Positions 1 to 8,616 are shown, counted from the first letter of the stretch. The stretch is DNA of 64,000 nucleotides from Bremerella alba (GCF_013618625.1 NZ_JABRWO010000006.1:310001-374000), one strand, 5' to 3'. The notes: generated by a model not told the origin, from the sequence alone. Made by a program: numbers and translations.

Positions 1-2761
1 CTTTTGGCAGCTCGCAGTAGCCGAATCGCCGACCTACCAGAAAGATGTCGAGCCAGTGCTTCGCAAATATTGCGTGGGCTGTCATAACGATGCCGAGCCG
101 GAAGCAGACATCTCACTTCAATCAATTAAGTCGCTGCAAGGCGATACATCGCAAGGGCTGCTGCTGAAACCAGGCAACCCGATAGCCAGCCACTTGGTGA
201 CGGTCATGCTGGGATCGGCCGAGCCTAAGATGCCGCCTGAGGATGAGCCTCAACCTAGCCAGGATGAGATCAACCGGATCGTGCAGTGGATCGAGGCCGG
301 AGCATCTCACGATGATTCACCATCAGACTCGCCGTGGAAACTGCCGGTCGAGCCCATAGCGTCGAGCGTCGATACCCGTCCGGTCTCTGCGATTGCCGTT
401 TCCCCTGATGGTCAACGAATTGCCATTGGACGTTACGGGCAGGTTCGGTTCTATCAGCTCGACAATCAAGGCGTCTATAACGAGGACAACTCCGTCTTAG
501 AGATTGCGAAGCTCCCCGGCAAGGTAACGTCTTTGCACTTCAATCAGGACGGGACCCGCATTGCCGTCGCGTCCGGGGTCGCCGGGCTTGCGGGCTACGC
601 GGCGATATTCAATACGGATAACGCCCAAGAGGTTCAGGCATTCGAGGGACATTCCGACATTCTTTTCGATGCCGAGCTTTCCCCTGATGGCAAAACACTT
701 GCGACCTGTGGTTACGACCGCAAGATACTTCTGTGGGATATCAAAACCGGCAAGCAGCTTCACGAAATGACCGGGCACAACGGAGCCATCTACGATGTGG
801 GCTTTAGTCCGGACAGCCAGTTCCTGGTCTCAGGCAGTGCCGACGACACATGCAAAGTCTGGCGAGTCAGCGATGCCGTGCGGCTGGATACCCTGCCGCA
901 ACCACTGAAGGAAGTCTACTGCTGCGCGTTCTCGCCTGACGGAAAGACCATCGTCGCGGGTGGTGCCGATAACAATCTCCGGGTCTGGAAGTTTGTCTCC
1001 CAGGACGGCCCCAAAATCAATCCCATGATTCAGGCTCGGTTCGCCCACGAAGGCCCTGTGCAGCGTCTGGCGTTTGCCGACGATGGCAGTAAGCTCTTTA
1101 CCATTGGTAATGATCTGACCGTGAAACTGTGGGATACATCGAATTATTCGGAGCTGAAACTCTGGAGCGACCGGCCTGAGGTCGCAATGGCCGTCGCCTA
1201 TGCGGCTCCTTCGCAAGCTCTCTTTCTGGGTCAAATGAATGGCAAGGTCCAGCGTATTACTTGGAACAGCGAAGAACTGAACTCGCAACAATCACAGCAA
1301 GTCGCGTCGATTGACCCGATGCCCATCACCGCCACCGACATGAGCACAACCGAAGAGGCCGAAGGGAACGACGCTCCCGATACGGCTCAACCGGTCACCT
1401 TCCCCGCGAAGATCAAGGGTACTATCCATAACGAGGCCAGCGGTCCTGATGTCGACTTCTACCGCTTTTCTGCCTTGGCAGGTCAGACGTGGGTGTTAGA
1501 GACCAACGCGGCTCGCTCGAAGAGCCCGCTCGACTCGCATATTTCTGTTTATCATGCCGATGGAACGCCGGTCGAGCGTATCAAACTGCAGGCCGTTCGC
1601 GATTCTTACTTCACGTTCCGCGGTAAGAACGACTCGATCTCAGACGACTTCCGAATCTTCAATTGGGAAGAGATGAAGCTGAATCAGTTTCTATACTCTA
1701 ACGGCGAAGTTGCCCGGCTCTGGCTTCACCCACGCGGTCCAGACAGTGGCTTCAAAGTCTATCCAGGCGAAGGTAAGCGATGGGGTTACTTCGATACGAC
1801 CCCGTTGGCACATGCCCTGGGCGAACCTTGTTACGTGGTCGAGCCAGTGATTAGCGGACAATCGATCGTTCCCAATGGCCTGCCGGTATTCACGCTTTAC
1901 TACGAGAACGACGACGAGTCGCGCCGTACGATCGGAGACGACTCGCAGCTCTACTTCACCGTCCCGGTCGATGGCGATTACCTGGTCAAGGTGCGTGACG
2001 TGCGGGGATTTGAAGGAGAGAATTTCTCGTACGAACTGATAGGCCGAGCACGCCAGGAAGACTTTCGCGCGTCGAATGCCACTCGGGAAGTGAAAGTTGG
2101 GGGAAAGAGCTACCGCGAAGTACGCTTCCGCAGTTCGCGAATAGATAATTTCGATGGACCGATCGATGTGCGTGTCGAAGGTCTGCCTGAGGGATTCACG
2201 ATCACATCGCCGATCACGATCGAAGCGGGACAGATCGAAGCCATGGGCGTCTTGCACGCCGACGAGTCTGCCAAGACCCTTGATGCCGAGCAGTTAAAAC
2301 AGGTCAAGATTACCGCTACGGCAAAGATTGACGGCAAGGACGTCACGCACGACGTGGCTGGATTCACAAAGATCGAAGTGCGGGACAAAACGAAGTTGGG
2401 ACTCCGCATTGAGCCGGCTGCCGAAGGAGCCGTTCCGATCAATCACCAAGAGGACGACCTGCTGGAATTCGAAGTCAAGGCCGGCGAGACCATCATGTTG
2501 AAGGTGGTCGCCAATCGCCAGGGCGAGAAGGGAAACATCAGTTTCGGAAAAGAGGGATCCGGTCGCAATCTTCCTTTCGCGGTCAACGTGGCGAACCTGG
2601 GACTCAACGGCCTGATGATCATGTCCGATCAAAACGAGCGGGAGTTCTATATCTCAGCGGATGAAGTCGCCCAGCCTACTTCCCGCCTGTTTCATTTGCA
2701 AACGGGCTCAGACGGAGGGCACGCGACGCAACCGGTGCTGCTGCATATACGACCGAATTAG
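1..2761 (+). CDS. PSC1-type cytochrome c / WD40 repeat protein, 5' partial
   Basis: The 3' part of a gene that starts left of the window. The frame is already open at base 2, and the nearest in-frame GTG (base 56) lies only just ahead of the haem motif, so it is not taken as the start. A C-V-G-C-H haem c motif sits at the visible N-terminus, as in planctomycete cytochrome c (PSC1) domains, and is followed by L-K-P-G-N-P, typical of that domain. About six WD40 blades follow (ending in LLWD, CKVW, LRVW, KLWD), then a bacterial pre-peptidase-like beta domain (around the D-V-D-F-Y-R-F segment) and a beta-rich C-terminus. Planctomycetes carry many exported proteins of this build, usually beside DUF1501/DUF1553 genes; the upstream partner is not visible. 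Exact role unknown; electron transfer or surface polymer handling are guesses. Confidence 0.85.
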   Translation, partial: FWQLAVAESPTYQKDVEPVLRKYCVGCHNDAEPEADISLQSIKSLQGDTSQGLLLKPGNPIASHLVTVMLGSAEPKMPPEDEPQPSQDEINRIVQWIEAGASHDDSPSDSPWKLPVEPIASSVDTRPVSAIAVSPDGQRIAIGRYGQVRFYQLDNQGVYNEDNSVLEIAKLPGKVTSLHFNQDGTRIAVASGVAGLAGYAAIFNTDNAQEVQAFEGHSDILFDAELSPDGKTLATCGYDRKILLWDIKTGKQLHEMTGHNGAIYDVGFSPDSQFLVSGSADDTCKVWRVSDAVRLDTLPQPLKEVYCCAFSPDGKTIVAGGADNNLRVWKFVSQDGPKINPMIQARFAHEGPVQRLAFADDGSKLFTIGNDLTVKLWDTSNYSELKLWSDRPEVAMAVAYAAPSQALFLGQMNGKVQRITWNSEELNSQQSQQVASIDPMPITATDMSTTEEAEGNDAPDTAQPVTFPAKIKGTIHNEASGPDVDFYRFSALAGQTWVLETNAARSKSPLDSHISVYHADGTPVERIKLQAVRDSYFTFRGKNDSISDDFRIFNWEEMKLNQFLYSNGEVARLWLHPRGPDSGFKVYPGEGKRWGYFDTTPLAHALGEPCYVVEPVISGQSIVPNGLPVFTLYYENDDESRRTIGDDSQLYFTVPVDGDYLVKVRDVRGFEGENFSYELIGRARQEDFRASNATREVKVGGKSYREVRFRSSRIDNFDGPIDVRVEGLPEGFTITSPITIEAGQIEAMGVLHADESAKTLDAEQLKQVKITATAKIDGKDVTHDVAGFTKIEVRDKTKLGLRIEPAAEGAVPINHQEDDLLEFEVKAGETIMLKVVANRQGEKGNISFGKEGSGRNLPFAVNVANLGLNGLMIMSDQNEREFYISADEVAQPTSRLFHLQTGSDGGHATQPVLLHIRPN

Positions 2762-2798
2762 GTCGGCACCTTTAAGTTTCGGTGCCTATCTGACTAAA

Positions 2799-2831
2799 AT
2801 GTTCGGATTCCTTAACCGAGAGTCCGAACAT
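2799..2831 (+). promoter_or_regulatory. Inverted repeat overlapping the modA start codon
   Basis: ATGTTCGGA (2799-2807) and TCCGAACAT (2823-2831) form a perfect 9-bp inverted repeat with a 15-base spacer. The last two bases of the right arm are the first two bases of the modA ATG (2830-2832). It could be an operator or an RNA hairpin that hides the start codon. It does not resemble the enterobacterial ModE box. A second hairpin, GGCACC/GGTGCC (2765-2786), lies just upstream, right after the previous stop codon. Confidence 0.45.
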
Positions 2832-3636
2832 GTTAGCCTTGGCACCTAAGCACATTTCTCGATGGTGGATTGGGATCTGTGTCCTATCTAACCTTGTAGC
2901 CGGATGTTCGAACCGAAGTGAACCCCAAGGAAAGCCGGTCGTTATCCTTGGAGCGGCAAGCACAAAAGATCTTTTGGAAGAAATCGCCGCCGTAGCCCAG
3001 AAGTCGCTGGAGGTTCCCGTAGAGATTGAGCTCAGCACGGGGCCTTCTCATGCGTTGGCGCAACAGATTCTTTCGGGTGCCCCCGCAGACCTTTATGTTT
3101 CCGCCAATCGACAATGGGCAGCCGAAATCAGAGATGCCAACAGGGCAAGTCAGTCCGTTGATTGGCTTACCAATTCGATGGTGGTCGTCGTGCCTGCGAA
3201 TTCCCGCTTGCAGATTACGCGTCTTGAGGATCTTACTTCGGATGAAGTTCAGCGCATCGCGATCGCCGGCAAAAACGTGCCTGCTGGCATCTACGCGCAA
3301 CAGTCGCTTTCGTATTATCGACTTTGGGAACCGCTCGGCGCTGCCGGTAAGATCATTCGTGGGCACGATGTCCGAAGTGCGTTAGCCTATGCACAGCGCG
3401 GAGAAGTCGACGCGGCGATTGTCTACGCCACCGATGCTCGACTAACCGATCAGGTCCGCGTGGTTTTCCGGCTCGATCCGGTCTCGCACGCGGCGATTGT
3501 ATATCCCTTAGTAAAGCTGCGTTCTGACTCAAACGCAGCAAACCAAGTTTACCAGTTCTTCCTGGGTAACGAAGCGAGACAGATTGCTGAAAACTTTGGC
3601 TTTCAGCGACTTGAACCTGGCAAGGCGAAGGAATAG
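2830..3636 (+). CDS. modA: Molybdate ABC transporter substrate-binding lipoprotein ModA
   Basis: Predicted periplasmic binding protein that captures molybdate (or tungstate) and delivers it to a ModB-type permease. The 268-residue product has a short basic N-terminus, a hydrophobic stretch and a lipobox L-V-A-G-C with the lipidated Cys at residue 26. The mature part starts with the family pattern V-I-L-G-A-A-S-T-K-D-L and has the A-P-A-D-L-Y-V-S-A segment typical of ModA. Length fits the family. modB starts two bases after the stop, so they are one operon. The start ATG lies in an inverted repeat (see that entry). No modC ATPase is adjacent, so the ATP-hydrolysing subunit must be elsewhere or shared with another transporter. 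Confidence 0.88.
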   Translation: MLALAPKHISRWWIGICVLSNLVAGCSNRSEPQGKPVVILGAASTKDLLEEIAAVAQKSLEVPVEIELSTGPSHALAQQILSGAPADLYVSANRQWAAEIRDANRASQSVDWLTNSMVVVVPANSRLQITRLEDLTSDEVQRIAIAGKNVPAGIYAQQSLSYYRLWEPLGAAGKIIRGHDVRSALAYAQRGEVDAAIVYATDARLTDQVRVVFRLDPVSHAAIVYPLVKLRSDSNAANQVYQFFLGNEARQIAENFGFQRLEPGKAKE

Positions 3637-3638
3637 CG

Positions 3639-4334
3639 GTGGATTCCGATCAAATAGCTGCCGTGCTGCTAAGCCTCCGGGTGTCACTGATTGGAGTCCT
3701 GCTTGGGTTGCCGCCCGGTTTAGCGTGCGGATGGCTTCTGGCTCGTAAGTCGTTCTGGGGCAAGACTGTCCTGGAAACGGCCATCAATCTGCCACTTGTG
3801 CTGCCGCCGGTGATCACTGGCTATTTGCTATTGGTGGCATTCGGGCGAAACGGCGTACTGGGCTCGCCGCTTCAAGATTGGTTTGGCATCTCGATTGTCT
3901 TTGACTGGAAAGGGGCTGCCGTGGCCGCGGCTGTCGTCGCGTTTCCTTTGATGGTTCGTTCGATCCGCCTGGGAATCTCGTCGGTCGATCCGACCTTAGA
4001 GATGGCCGCCGAAACGCTCGGAGCAACCCGCTGGGATGCGTTTTGGTCGGTGACGGTACCATTGGCTCGCTCTGGAATCATCGCCGGATGCATCCTGGCA
4101 TTCGCGCGCGGCTTTGGCGAGTTCGGAGCGACAATCATGATTTCCGGCAACATCCCTGGCAAAACGCAAACCATGCCCCTATATGTGTACGATCAGATGG
4201 AAACCCCTGGCGGTGTGCAAAATGCAACCGGAGTGATTGTCGTGTCGATCTTGATCGCGGCGGCAGCCCTGTGGGTTAGCGAAAGACTCGAGCGAAAGTC
4301 ACGAACAACGACAAAGCAAGAGTCGGATGGCTAA
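3639..4334 (+). CDS. modB: Molybdate ABC transporter permease ModB
   Basis: Inner-membrane permease of the molybdate importer, 231 residues, the normal ModB length. It has about five hydrophobic helices and, around residues 125-165, the cytoplasmic EAA-type loop (E-T-L-G-A-T-R-W-D-A-F followed by P-L-A-R-S-G-I) that docks on the ATPase. The segment G-F-G-E-F-G-A-T further on is characteristic of ModB/CysT-type permeases. The start is GTG at 3639, two bases after the modA stop, which implies translational coupling. In many genomes modC follows directly; here the next gene is a convergent GH2 enzyme, so the operon ends with modB. Confidence 0.9.
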   Translation: MDSDQIAAVLLSLRVSLIGVLLGLPPGLACGWLLARKSFWGKTVLETAINLPLVLPPVITGYLLLVAFGRNGVLGSPLQDWFGISIVFDWKGAAVAAAVVAFPLMVRSIRLGISSVDPTLEMAAETLGATRWDAFWSVTVPLARSGIIAGCILAFARGFGEFGATIMISGNIPGKTQTMPLYVYDQMETPGGVQNATGVIVVSILIAAAALWVSERLERKSRTTTKQESDG

Positions 4335-4339
4335 TAAAA

Positions 4340-4372
4340 AACTCCGGGATCGCCCGAAGCGATACCGGAGTT
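4340..4372 (-). terminator. Intrinsic terminator of the GH2 gene
   Basis: AACTCCGG (4340-4347) pairs with CCGGAGTT (4365-4372), and the stem continues inward with one mismatch (GATCGC/GCGATA) around a CCGAA loop. On the minus strand the stem is followed by a T-rich run (complement of 4331-4340), so it should end the GH2 transcript. On the plus strand there is no T-run, so it is a poorer terminator for modAB. Confidence 0.75.
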
Positions 4373-4399
4373 GGCCAGAGCAATTCGAATTGGTCAGCG

Positions 4400-6700
4400 T
4401 TACTTCGTTAGCGGCGCGTGAATCGCCTTGAGTTCCTCGGCCGGAATCTTGATGACCTTGCGGTCGTAGGTCATCAAGCCGTTGATCTCGCTTTCGACGT
4501 CGGTCGTTTGGGTATAGACGGCTCCGGCGATGCCTTGGTCCTTCAACTGAACCAACTTGTCGATCGATTCCTCGTAGCGAGCCTGATACTCTTTGACCGA
4601 TCGTGGCAGGCCACCGTAACCCCAGTTAGATTTCGTCTTTTTCCACAAGTGTCCTTCGACAGGCCAACCGTGACCGCCGAACTCGCCGACGACCTTCACC
4701 ATCTTATCGAGACGCTTCTGCTGTAGTGGAAACGTGGGGTGAGGGTAACTGTGTTGGTCGGCGATGTGCCCGATCGGCCAGTAGTTACCGCCACTGGCAA
4801 CATTGACCAGCCGCGTCGGATCGCGCTGCATGATCCACTCGCCGGTCGCGACTGAGCGATGCTGGCCCCAGGCCTCGTTGAAGGGTACCCAGACCACAAT
4901 GCTGGGATGATTTTCTAACGCACCGACCATCTCGTCGAACTCGCGCAAGTACTGGGCGTGATCTTCGTCAGTCCAATCTGCGTCGACAGGATCGGGCCGC
5001 ATTCGCGTCCAGGCTGGGCTCTTTCCGCCGCTGACCTGGTCTTGCCACACCATCATTCCGAGGCGATCGCAATGATAATAGTACCGGCGTGGTTCGATCT
5101 TAATATGCTTGCGGATCATGTTGAATCCGGCGGCTTGCAGGTATTCGATGTCGAACCACATCGCTTCATCCGAAGGGGGCGTCAGAAGTCCGTCTGGCCA
5201 CCAGCCTTGATCGAGCGTTCCCCAATGAAAAATCGGGCGACCATTCAGCGTAAACCGTAAGTCGCCATCTTCGTCGCGGACAGTCCCGACCGAGCGAATG
5301 CCTGCGTAGGTACCGACCATGTCGATGACCTCACCCTTATCATCGAGCACGGCCACGCTGATATCGTACAAGTGAGGGCTACTTGGCGACCACAACTTGG
5401 CGTTGGCAATATCAACGACCAGATCTTCATCTGCCGAGGTCACATCCGCCACGACGCTACCGTCGTCGTACACGGTCGCTTTCAGCGAAACTTTCGCAGC
5501 TCCATTGCCTTCAAGAATGGGCGACACCTGAATTCTTCCGGTTTCAGGATCGGTGAGGATCTTCACTTCGGAAATGTAGGTACTGGGAACCTGTTCGACC
5601 CATACCGTTTGCCAAATCCCAGATACCTGGGTGTACCAGATCCCTTCCGGGGTGAGCGTTTGCTTTCCGCGTAACTGCGAGCCGCCACTTTTGTCTTCAA
5701 CACGGACCACAATATCATTCAGCCCCGATTTCGCGACCTTGGTCACATCGATTCTAAACGGCGTGCTACCACCGACATGGCTGCCAACTTCCACTGCATT
5801 GACAAACACACGACAGGCATAGTCGACCGCCTCGAAGTTCAGCAGGGTGCGTTCCCCTTCTTGCGGGACAAGCTCGACGCTGCGGTGATACCATAACGCC
5901 TCCGATGGACGGAGGTTTCGCTGAACGCCTGACAGCTTCGACTCGAGGGCAAAGGGAACCAAGATCTGCCCGGCCCATGTTTCGGGGATGTTGTCTTGAT
6001 TCTCCGAAGTGATCGCGTAGTTCCAATGACCGTTCAAGTTCTCCCACTTTTCTCGCGTCATTTGTGGACGGGGATACTCTTGCCAGGCGTTTTCGGCAGT
6101 GACATCGGAGCCCCACTGAGTGATCAGATCGGACTGATAGGGACGCTCAGGAATTCGCGCCGGAGGCAACATCGGCACGTGGTCTTCATCGATCAAGTGA
6201 ATGTCGATGTACTGCCCGCCGGCGTCTTGTCGCGTGTGGGCAGCGAGAACATTCCGGCCAACCTTTAACGCTTGACGTCCCTCGTCGGTGAGGGGATAGA
6301 CGCTGTACTCGGTGGACCAACGTGCAAAATCGGCTATTTGCACTCCGTTGAGGAAGACCTCGGTCTCATCGTCGTGGTGAATCAATAAAGCTGGCTTCTT
6401 GGGGATGGTTTCCAGGTCATAGCTGCGGCGTACCCAAATATGATCCGTATCCCATACGGTTCCGACGCGGGCGTTGGGAGTCCCACGCGTTCCGAAACCA
6501 CCGTAACCCTCTTGCCACTTGGCGTCATCGAAGTCCCCTTTCTGCCACCCGTCAGACGGCGGAACAAGCGTGTACTTCCATGGTCCATCGATGCTTTGCG
6601 GGTCTTCTTCCGCTGCCTTGGCCGAAAGTGGCAACAGCAATAGGACAACGGCAAAAAGCCAACTCAATTTCCGAGGATGAAGCACATCGCGAAGGTTCAT
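4400..6700 (-). CDS. Exported glycoside hydrolase family 2 enzyme (beta-galactosidase/glucuronidase type)
   Basis: Predicted retaining exo-glycosidase of family GH2, acting on beta-linked sugars outside the cytoplasm. Start is set at 6700 (an upstream in-frame ATG exists at 6823) because this ATG follows a GGAG ribosome site and gives a clean signal peptide (basic N-terminus, a run of L/V, then A-K-A-A). The mature protein has an N-terminal jelly-roll sugar-binding domain, partly duplicated, an Ig-like sandwich, and a TIM barrel. The likely acid/base is Glu609 in N-E-A-W and the nucleophile Glu673 in G-E-F-G-G, both in correct GH2 context. Monocistronic; a terminator follows. Substrate cannot be told from sequence; algal polysaccharide fragments are plausible for this lineage. 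Confidence 0.88.
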   Translation of the reverse strand: MNLRDVLHPRKLSWLFAVVLLLLPLSAKAAEEDPQSIDGPWKYTLVPPSDGWQKGDFDDAKWQEGYGGFGTRGTPNARVGTVWDTDHIWVRRSYDLETIPKKPALLIHHDDETEVFLNGVQIADFARWSTEYSVYPLTDEGRQALKVGRNVLAAHTRQDAGGQYIDIHLIDEDHVPMLPPARIPERPYQSDLITQWGSDVTAENAWQEYPRPQMTREKWENLNGHWNYAITSENQDNIPETWAGQILVPFALESKLSGVQRNLRPSEALWYHRSVELVPQEGERTLLNFEAVDYACRVFVNAVEVGSHVGGSTPFRIDVTKVAKSGLNDIVVRVEDKSGGSQLRGKQTLTPEGIWYTQVSGIWQTVWVEQVPSTYISEVKILTDPETGRIQVSPILEGNGAAKVSLKATVYDDGSVVADVTSADEDLVVDIANAKLWSPSSPHLYDISVAVLDDKGEVIDMVGTYAGIRSVGTVRDEDGDLRFTLNGRPIFHWGTLDQGWWPDGLLTPPSDEAMWFDIEYLQAAGFNMIRKHIKIEPRRYYYHCDRLGMMVWQDQVSGGKSPAWTRMRPDPVDADWTDEDHAQYLREFDEMVGALENHPSIVVWVPFNEAWGQHRSVATGEWIMQRDPTRLVNVASGGNYWPIGHIADQHSYPHPTFPLQQKRLDKMVKVVGEFGGHGWPVEGHLWKKTKSNWGYGGLPRSVKEYQARYEESIDKLVQLKDQGIAGAVYTQTTDVESEINGLMTYDRKVIKIPAEELKAIHAPLTK

Positions 6701-7265
6701 AATTCTTGTCTCCGTTTCAAGATCAGGGGCGAAGAGCGTGATGTGGCAGGAACCTCTATTCTGCCATACAAAGGCCTTGCCGCTTATGAGTTGCCGCGTA
6801 AAGATTTTGAGTTCCGTTGCCACTTTTTCGCACTTGCCATTGTGCGTAAATCATTACTACTGCGCCACCGTCATCAACCAGTCGACAGCCCTGCCGCGTG
6901 AACTCGACCATCCTGTCGCCTGTTAGAGGAGAGGCAAATTTCACCGATTCACGCTGGAAAGAGATCTGCGGTATTTTTTCCGCAACGAGCGAACCTAGTG
7001 CGGACACGTTCGTCTAAACCTGTGAACAAACGATTCGACGGTTGGTGTGTTTCCAACGGCTATTGAAGGAATTGATTCCCATGTCACGCCGCAATTTCAA
7101 TCTGCTTTTAGGTTCATCGGGCGAACCATTGCGCTGCGAATCGCGATTTCTATTCTTATCGCGAGAACCAAGTTTGCTTTGATTCCGCGTCAGAAGCTCG
7201 AAAAGACCTTCGGCCTGGAGTCCACGCGACCTCGGGCTTTTTTCGTGACGCAAGCAGACAACGCT
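6701..7265. other. Non-coding stretch between the GH2 gene and the tRNA region
   Basis: 565 bases without a convincing gene. The left part is the GH2 promoter and leader region. Short open frames exist on both strands but lack ribosome sites and protein-like composition. A 5-bp hairpin (GTTGG/CCAAC) sits near 7041 and a C-T-C-G-G-G-C-T6 run near 7230; neither could be assigned. Confidence 0.5.
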
Positions 7266-7337
7266 GGACTGGTAGCTGAGACGGCATAGCGGCGGTTTGA
7301 AGAACCGCAGACGAGGATTCGAGCGCCTCCCGGTCCA
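7266..7337 (+). tRNA. tRNA-Phe(GAA)
   Basis: A full cloverleaf can be drawn. The acceptor GGACTGG (7266-7272) pairs with CCGGTCC (7330-7336), all seven pairs with one T-G wobble; discriminator A7337. The D stem is GCT/AGC with a loop containing GG. The anticodon stem GCGGT/ACCGC is perfect around the loop TTGAAGA, giving anticodon GAA (Phe). The T arm has loop TTCGAGC but its innermost pair is A-G. No CCA is encoded. Slightly degenerate, but all arms are present, so it is called as a gene. Confidence 0.72.
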
Positions 7338-7380
7338 CTTATGAGCGTTAGCAAGTGAAACGTGCATCGCCAATCGCATA

Positions 7381-7453
7381 GGCCTGTTCGACTTCGGGTG
7401 AGGTCACCGGTCTTTCAAGCCGGTCAGGTAGGGTTCGACTCCCACATTGAATC
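7381..7453 (+). pseudogene. Decayed tRNA-Glu(TTC)-like sequence
   Basis: The right half resembles a bacterial tRNA-Glu: an anticodon stem CCGGT/GCCGG around loop CTTTCAA (anticodon TTC), then a T loop TTCGACT with CCCAC on its 3' side. A D stem GAC/GTC is present. The 5' and 3' acceptor segments (GGCCTGT and ATTGAAT) do not pair, and the T stem keeps only three pairs. It is therefore read as a tRNA remnant or a strongly aberrant tRNA. Confidence 0.5.
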
Positions 7454-7648
7454 TCCTAAGTCTAAAAGCCAGCAGGCTCCGCTGTGGACATCGAAAAGAG
7501 GTTGCGAGATCCGATCGAGCGGAAAGGGCAGGTCATGACTCCCGTGTTTCTTATAGTGCTTGATTGCGTACTAAGTTGTCGATGGATTCCCTGGCAGTTA
7601 GTTTAGGGGTACTGCCTCATTTGAATTTGCTACCAATGAGAACGTTCC

Positions 7649-8275
7649 GTGATCGAAAAAATGCCTAAGGTCAGCAACCCGTTGACCATTATTGCCATCT
7701 TTGCCGGCCTAGCCGAAGTCGCCATGACTGTTACTGTGGGGCTTCTCGATGGATGGAACCAAACGATTTTTATGTGGTTTACAGCTGCGTTTCCCATCGG
7801 GATCGCTATTGGCTTCTTCGCTGTCCTGATACGCAAGCCGGCATTGCTGTACGCCCCCAGCGACTGGCAGGACGAAAGTAACGCGTTTCGGTCCTACCAC
7901 AATGAGACCAAATTGGTTACTGACGTTCAGGAACTGGTTTTGACGATGTCCGATCGATTGAATCAGTCTACTGAAACGATCTCGCCAGAGGAAATCTCTC
8001 AACTTCGTAAAGACGCTGATGAAGCACTTGTTCAGCTTGCTGAACTGAAAAAGCGAACCCCGTTACCAATGAACGAACTGCAGGAAAAAATACTGGAAGT
8101 GTTTCACCAGAATCCCGAGCAAAAATCCACAATGCGAATTAATCAGCAATTGCAACAAAATGGCCACTACGTGTCGCTACCAATTTTAAATCGCGAGCTA
8201 AACAGGATGCGTGTGACAAGGTTACTAGGGGGAATCGCGAATGAGGAAAACCCGATATTCTGGGTTAATAGTTGA
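7649..8275 (+). CDS. Unrecognised two-helix membrane protein
   Basis: Not recognised. The 208-residue product starts at a GTG (7649). It has two hydrophobic helices (about residues 12-35 and 42-62), then a polar region with coiled-coil character (about 75-135, rich in Glu, Gln, Lys and Leu). Residues 138-208 could form a small winged-helix-like domain (repeating helix pattern followed by a short G-G-I hairpin). It sits alone between a decayed tRNA-Glu and an array of aberrant tRNAs, with no same-strand neighbour close by. A membrane-anchored sensor or DNA/RNA-binding adaptor is possible but unproven. Confidence 0.7.
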   Translation: MIEKMPKVSNPLTIIAIFAGLAEVAMTVTVGLLDGWNQTIFMWFTAAFPIGIAIGFFAVLIRKPALLYAPSDWQDESNAFRSYHNETKLVTDVQELVLTMSDRLNQSTETISPEEISQLRKDADEALVQLAELKKRTPLPMNELQEKILEVFHQNPEQKSTMRINQQLQQNGHYVSLPILNRELNRMRVTRLLGGIANEENPIFWVNS

Positions 8276-8437
8276 ACCTCTCCGCCTACCGACGGGTCAT
8301 TCTTCCCAGACCCTCAAAGCGATGCTTTTCTGATGCGATGCATCAAATCATGCATCACTTTTTTCGAGCCTCGCCAAAACCCTCGAAATAAAGGTGCGAA
8401 TGGCGATCTGTTCGACTCCCACACGGGTCACTAGATC
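8276..8437. other. Spacer with a tRNA 3'-end-like fragment
   Basis: Bases 8411-8430 read TTCGACT-CCCAC-ACGGGTC-A, like the T loop, T stem 3' side, acceptor 3' side and discriminator of a tRNA. No matching 5' T stem or 5' acceptor is found upstream, so this is at most a fragment. Nothing else was recognised. Confidence 0.35.
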
Positions 8438-8522
8438 GGAAGTCATCCGGAAGGATGAGGACACTGTTTTGAAAACAGCTGACGGCTTGCGTCGTTTGTG
8501 GGTTCGAGTCCCACGGCTTCCG
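8438..8522 (+). tRNA. tRNA-Ser(TGA), aberrant D arm
   Basis: Acceptor GGAAGTC (8438-8444) pairs with GGCTTCC (8515-8521), discriminator G8522, as usual for bacterial tRNA-Ser. The anticodon loop TTTGAAA gives TGA; the stem CTGT/ACAG has an A-C mismatch at its base. A long variable arm GACG-GCTTG-CGTC marks a class II Ser tRNA. The T arm GTGGG-TTCGAGT-CCCAC is perfect. The D arm is odd: CATCC-GGAA-GGATG, a 5-bp hairpin with a tetraloop rather than a normal D loop. No CCA is encoded. Confidence 0.8.
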
Positions 8523-8533
8523 CTTGAAACTTT

Positions 8534-8607
8534 GGCTCGGTAGGCAACTGGCAGACCACCTTCGCTTAGAACGAGGGATGCTGTGGGTTCGAATCCCACT
8601 CGAGCTA
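8534..8607 (+). tRNA. tRNA-Leu(TAG) lacking the long variable arm
   Basis: Acceptor GGCTCGG (8534-8540) pairs with TCGAGCT (8600-8606), with G-T wobbles at both ends; discriminator A8607. The anticodon stem CTTCG/CGAGG encloses CTTAGAA, giving TAG (reads CUA, Leu). The T arm GTGGG-TTCGAAT-CCCAC is perfect. The D region, with A-A-C-T-G-G-C-A-G-A, resembles the Leu D loop. Only six bases (8577-8582) separate the anticodon and T stems, where Leu tRNAs normally have a long stem-loop. Confidence 0.72.
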
Positions 8608-8616
8608 CTAACAAAC

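Noticed and set aside
6756-7007. An 83-codon open frame upstream of the GH2 gene
   Set aside because: Composition is not protein-like, no ribosome site, and it overlaps the GH2 promoter region.
8401-8430. Possible sixth tRNA at the left end of the array
   Set aside because: Only the T-loop and 3' acceptor side are present; no 5' T stem or 5' acceptor pairs with it.
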